The notes under the pieces are model-generated. The model was not told the origin of the DNA. It ran no database searches and saw only the letters and a program-made list of their open reading frames with translations. Source: CAZAKO01 sp964546145 (GTDB lineage: Bacteria; Fidelibacterota; UBA2242). Taken from it: a stretch of 16,872 nucleotides of DNA. How positions within the stretch are numbered: position 1 is the first letter of the stretch; each line of letters opens with the position of its first letter. Position numbers and translations under genes: made by a program. This document shows, piece by piece, positions 14,599 to 16,872 of the stretch. The DNA is taken from assembly GCA_964546145.1 (NCBI GenBank), contig CAZJIU010000048.1, positions 1-16,872 on the forward strand. Direction: 5' to 3'.

Positions 14599-15768
14599 GT
14601 GATTAATCATCAAATTAGCTTATTTAGGGCAGTACTTTTCACTGCCCTTTTGTTATTTGGTGCCGGTAACAAAGTGCCAGCGGCAGAAGCAACTCATCGG
14701 GGAATGTGGATCATCCGCGACCAACTGCTTAAGAAAGAGTCGGTAGATCAGTTCATCAATTTTGCGGAACGGAACGGCTTTACCGATTTATTCGTCCAGG
14801 TCAGGGGGCGGGGAGATGCCTTTTACCGATCTTCGATTGTGCCTTTGTCACCGGCTATCGTTGATCCGTCTTTCGATCCGTTGCAATATATTCTTGAACA
14901 GGCTCATCCGCGGAATATTAAGGTGCATGCCTGGCTGAATACCTACATTTTATGGTCTTCGGATGATAAACCCACCGATCCGCAGCATTTGCTCTTGCAG
15001 CATCCGGAATGGTGCACCGTGGATTCTGACGGCAAGAAGGATATCCATCGCAAGGAGAAGGAATTCAGAGATAATAATATCGAGGGTGTTTATCTTTCGC
15101 CGCTGGTGCCGGAAGTAAAAACCTATCTGGTCGAGATAATCCGGGAACTGGTCGAAAAATATAATGTTGATGGTGTTCACCTGGACTATATTCGCTATCC
15201 TAAAGACAGTTACGATTTCAATGAAGTCGGACGACAGCGATTCAAGGATATTTACGGAGTAGACCCCATCCTTTTATCAATTACCAATAAATCTTTCTTT
15301 TCAGGCATGGAAGCAAAAACCATCGAACAACTAATGGAGAAATGGAACGATTTCAGGCGGGATGCCATAACCGAACTGGTCATAGATGCACGGGAGGTAA
15401 TTATTGCGACCCGGAAACCGATAGCGCTGAGCGCTGCCGTCAAGCCGGATCCGGTCGAAGCGCGTTATTACTTCTATCAGGACTGGGAAAAATGGCTAAA
15501 AAGTGCCTACCTCGATTTTGCGGTGCCGATGAACTATACTAAGAGTTCCGAGCAATTCGAAGAAATCCTGAATAAATTCGATCCGTTGATTCTCAAGGAT
15601 AAAATCTGGATGGGCATCGCCGTCTATAATCAGGGCAGGTACGATGCTCTGACCAAAGTGCTGATCGCCCACTCCAACGGTTTCAACAACCTGGTGTTCT
15701 TTTCCTACGAATCCTTCGCTAACCAGCCCAATTACTTTCCTACCCTCATGAGAGCCTTTAATCGGTGA
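14599..15768 (+). CDS. Secreted GHL10-family glycoside-hydrolase-like protein
   Basis: This 389-residue protein has a signal peptide: MINHQISLFR, a hydrophobic core (11-23) and a likely cleavage after AEA (29-31). The rest matches the glycosyl-hydrolase-like 10 family (PF02638, TIM barrel): RGMWI (34-38), FVQVRGRGDAFYRS (65-78), KVHAWLN (108-114), HPEW (135-138), VYLSPLVPEVKTYL, DGVHLDYIRYP (191-201), QDWEKWL (294-300) and PMNY (310-313). E. coli DigH (YddW) of this family cleaves denuded peptidoglycan glycans, so a cell-wall role is plausible but inferred. The start GTG 14599 has no clear Shine-Dalgarno. The family call is firm, the start less so. Confidence 0.9.
   Translation: MINHQISLFRAVLFTALLLFGAGNKVPAAEATHRGMWIIRDQLLKKESVDQFINFAERNGFTDLFVQVRGRGDAFYRSSIVPLSPAIVDPSFDPLQYILEQAHPRNIKVHAWLNTYILWSSDDKPTDPQHLLLQHPEWCTVDSDGKKDIHRKEKEFRDNNIEGVYLSPLVPEVKTYLVEIIRELVEKYNVDGVHLDYIRYPKDSYDFNEVGRQRFKDIYGVDPILLSITNKSFFSGMEAKTIEQLMEKWNDFRRDAITELVIDAREVIIATRKPIALSAAVKPDPVEARYYFYQDWEKWLKSAYLDFAVPMNYTKSSEQFEEILNKFDPLILKDKIWMGIAVYNQGRYDALTKVLIAHSNGFNNLVFFSYESFANQPNYFPTLMRAFNR
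14626..14658 (+). terminator. Rho-independent terminator of the ribosomal-protein unit, inside the next reading frame
   Basis: AGGGCAGT (14626-14633) pairs with ACTGCCCT (14641-14648) as an 8-bp GC-rich stem with a 7-base loop, followed by the T-rich run TTTTGTTATTT (14648-14658). It lies 45 bases after the rplQ stop, where the end of the alpha operon is expected. It also lies within codons 10-20 of the following gene if that gene starts at 14599. The structure is seen directly; its activity is inferred. Confidence 0.85.
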
Positions 15769-15809
15769 TTTAATAAAGATTGATTGTGGTTTTCCGCTGC
15801 AGTCCAAAT

Positions 15810-15838
15810 ATTAATCTGTCCCAGAGTGGATTAATTTT
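15810..15838 (+). terminator. Weak AT-rich hairpin after the GHL10 gene, possible terminator
   Basis: ATTAATC (15810-15816) and GATTAAT (15829-15835) form a 7-bp perfect inverted repeat with a 12-base loop, followed by only TTT. With a one-base bulge the stem could extend by three A-T pairs. It lies 42 bases after the GHL10 stop, a fitting place for a terminator, but the stem is AT rich and the T tract short, so its efficiency is doubtful. Confidence 0.35.
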
Positions 15839-15882
15839 ACAGGGATGAATATCGGTTAGGTATCCTTACCGAAAATAAATCC

Positions 15883-15911
15883 TTGACAGATGCTAAAATA
15901 ACCAGTAATAT
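15883..15911 (+). promoter_or_regulatory. Near-consensus sigma-70-type promoter for the lipoprotein gene
   Basis: A perfect -35 box TTGACA (15883-15888), a spacer of exactly 17 bases and a -10 box TAATAT (15906-15911) lie in an AT-rich gap. Transcription would start near 15918 and read into the gene at 16076, giving a leader of about 158 bases. The sequence match is strong. That the organism's housekeeping sigma factor uses this consensus is an inference. Confidence 0.75.
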
Positions 15912-15977
15912 TTTTACAGACTTATAGGTTCGATAAAACGGTTCTCTGTTTTTTACTTTTTCTTGAAATTGAAATCT

Positions 15978-16010
15978 AAATCTGCTTGAGACCTAAATGA
16001 AAGCGGATTT
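15978..16010 (+). promoter_or_regulatory. Leader hairpin in the 5' untranslated region of the lipoprotein gene
   Basis: AAATCTGCTT (15978-15987) pairs with AAGCGGATTT (16001-16010) to give a 10-bp stem with one G-U pair and a 13-base loop. It is about 60 bases after the predicted transcription start and 65 before the ATG. The bases after it (TATGCGTTTTC) are not a clean T tract, so a terminator is less likely than an mRNA-stabilising or regulatory element. I do not recognise a known riboswitch class. The rest of 15769-16075 holds no gene that I can see. Confidence 0.45.
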
Positions 16011-16075
16011 TATGCGTTTTCAATTTTTATAGGTGCTTGAATCACTTTTAACTAAGTTGAAAAGAGGTCATAGCA

Positions 16076-16872
16076 ATGAGAAACATGAAATTTATTTTAA
16101 GCGTGAATTTTGTGTTTTCATCGTTTTTGATAATTTCTTCTTGCGGTTCTGAAGATCAAATTACCAATGGCAAATCCTACCCTAATCTCAAAATCAAAAC
16201 CAATCAGCCCCCAACGATAGTATCATTCGGGTCTGCCGCTGATACGGTGTCAATCTGTGGCACGATAGATTTTACCTGTCATGCTCAGGACCCTGACAAT
16301 GATTCACTTTATTATGAGTGGGCTTCGTTTAAAATCACCAACGACTCAAGTGGTGAGGATTATGATGTTTTCTATAACCTGAATCGGGGAGAATTTATCA
16401 GAGGAGGAGAAGCTGCCGTCTGGCAACCGGGAAAACTCGATGGCAAATATCTGATATTATGTAATGTACATGATAAAGCCGGATATGAAGTGGATACCAG
16501 CAAGATCGTGAATGTTACATTGGAGGGCTGTTTGTCGGCAATAACCGGAAAAGTTACTTATAGCGTCATTGATGGTTATCCAAATTATTATCTCGATATC
16601 ACATTGCGGAATTATGAATATACTCAGATCACTCTACAGGGTGAATTACATATTAGACCGCATATCGAAAAGAAAACAGATGACGTCTGGGACCTGTATT
16701 ATTCTGCAGATAATTCAAGCATTATTGATGGTCCACCACAAGTGAATTTCGGTGAGGTTTTCCATAGTTACTGGTGGGTTCCTTCGGAACAGGGACAATA
16801 TAGATTATTTATTCGATTTAACACCGGTCATTATTGGGAGCCATTAACCGATACTCTTTATTCCAATGAATT
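16076..16872 (+). CDS. Lipoprotein with Ig/PKD-like domain (partial, runs off window end)
   Basis: The frame is open from ATG 16076 to the last base, 265 codons, without a stop. AAGAGG at 16062-16067 is 8 bases before the ATG. Residues 1-22 form a lipoprotein signal with a lipobox-like IISSC, making Cys23 the lipidated residue, followed by GSED. Residues 43-150 look like an Ig/PKD-type extracellular domain: NQPPTIVSF at its start, then CHAQDPDNDSLYYEW (68-82) and CNVHDKAGYE. Four further cysteines (61, 68, 129, 152) could pair after export. The remainder is rich in Tyr and Trp and has no motif I can place. I do not recognise the family and the function is unknown. Confidence 0.85.
   Translation, partial: MRNMKFILSVNFVFSSFLIISSCGSEDQITNGKSYPNLKIKTNQPPTIVSFGSAADTVSICGTIDFTCHAQDPDNDSLYYEWASFKITNDSSGEDYDVFYNLNRGEFIRGGEAAVWQPGKLDGKYLILCNVHDKAGYEVDTSKIVNVTLEGCLSAITGKVTYSVIDGYPNYYLDITLRNYEYTQITLQGELHIRPHIEKKTDDVWDLYYSADNSSIIDGPPQVNFGEVFHSYWWVPSEQGQYRLFIRFNTGHYWEPLTDTLYSNE

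Noticed and set aside
15914..15952. ACAGA...TCTGT pairing before a T run as an attenuator in the lipoprotein leader
   Set aside because: The stem is only 5 bp with a loop of over 20 bases and low GC, so it is not convincing as a terminator.

Overview
The window is almost entirely one chromosomal ribosomal-protein supercluster on the + strand: the last codons of tuf (EF-Tu), then the merged S10, spc and alpha operons in the classical bacterial order (rpsJ rplC rplD rplW rplB rpsS rplV rpsC rplP rpmC rpsQ rplN rplX rplE rpsZ rpsH rplF rplR rpsE rpmD rplO secY map infA rpmJ rpsM rpsK rpsD rpoA rplQ). These 30 complete genes are separated by about 25 bases at most, or overlap by 4 bases. I see no internal terminator and no room for a separate S10 leader, so the cluster looks like a continuation of the tuf (str) transcription unit.

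The organism is a bacterium of moderate GC. It has a zinc-ribbon S14 (rpsZ), four-ligand L36 and four-cysteine S4, the DHPMGGGEG form of L2 that I associate with Bacteroidetes-like lineages, a long charged tail on L17, and downstream exported proteins including a Gly-Ser-type lipoprotein. This suggests a Gram-negative, possibly FCB-type or candidate-phylum organism. That placement is an inference and I cannot name a genus. Nine of the 30 genes start with GTG or TTG. There is no adk between secY and map.

Region by region: 1-56 tuf end; 67-4559 S10 block; 4561-10431 spc block ending in secY; 10438-14581 map, infA, rpmJ and the alpha block ending in rpoA and rplQ. At 14599-15768 lies a secreted GHL10-family glycoside-hydrolase-like protein. 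Its signal-peptide codons contain a convincing Rho-independent terminator (14626-14658), which is probably the end of the ribosomal transcription unit. At 15769-16075 is a gene-free, AT-rich spacer with a weak hairpin, a near-consensus sigma-70-type promoter (15883-15911) and a leader containing a 10-bp hairpin. It precedes a lipoprotein gene with an Ig/PKD-like domain that starts at 16076 and runs off the end of the window.

Functionally, the cluster makes ribosomal proteins, the SecY channel, methionine aminopeptidase, IF1 and the RNA polymerase alpha subunit. The two downstream genes are envelope proteins. I did not find a previously undescribed multi-gene system. The most interesting points are the terminator inside coding sequence, the structured leader, and substitutions at known modification sites in L3 and S11. 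I see no tRNA, rRNA, CRISPR array, insertion sequence or phage gene.
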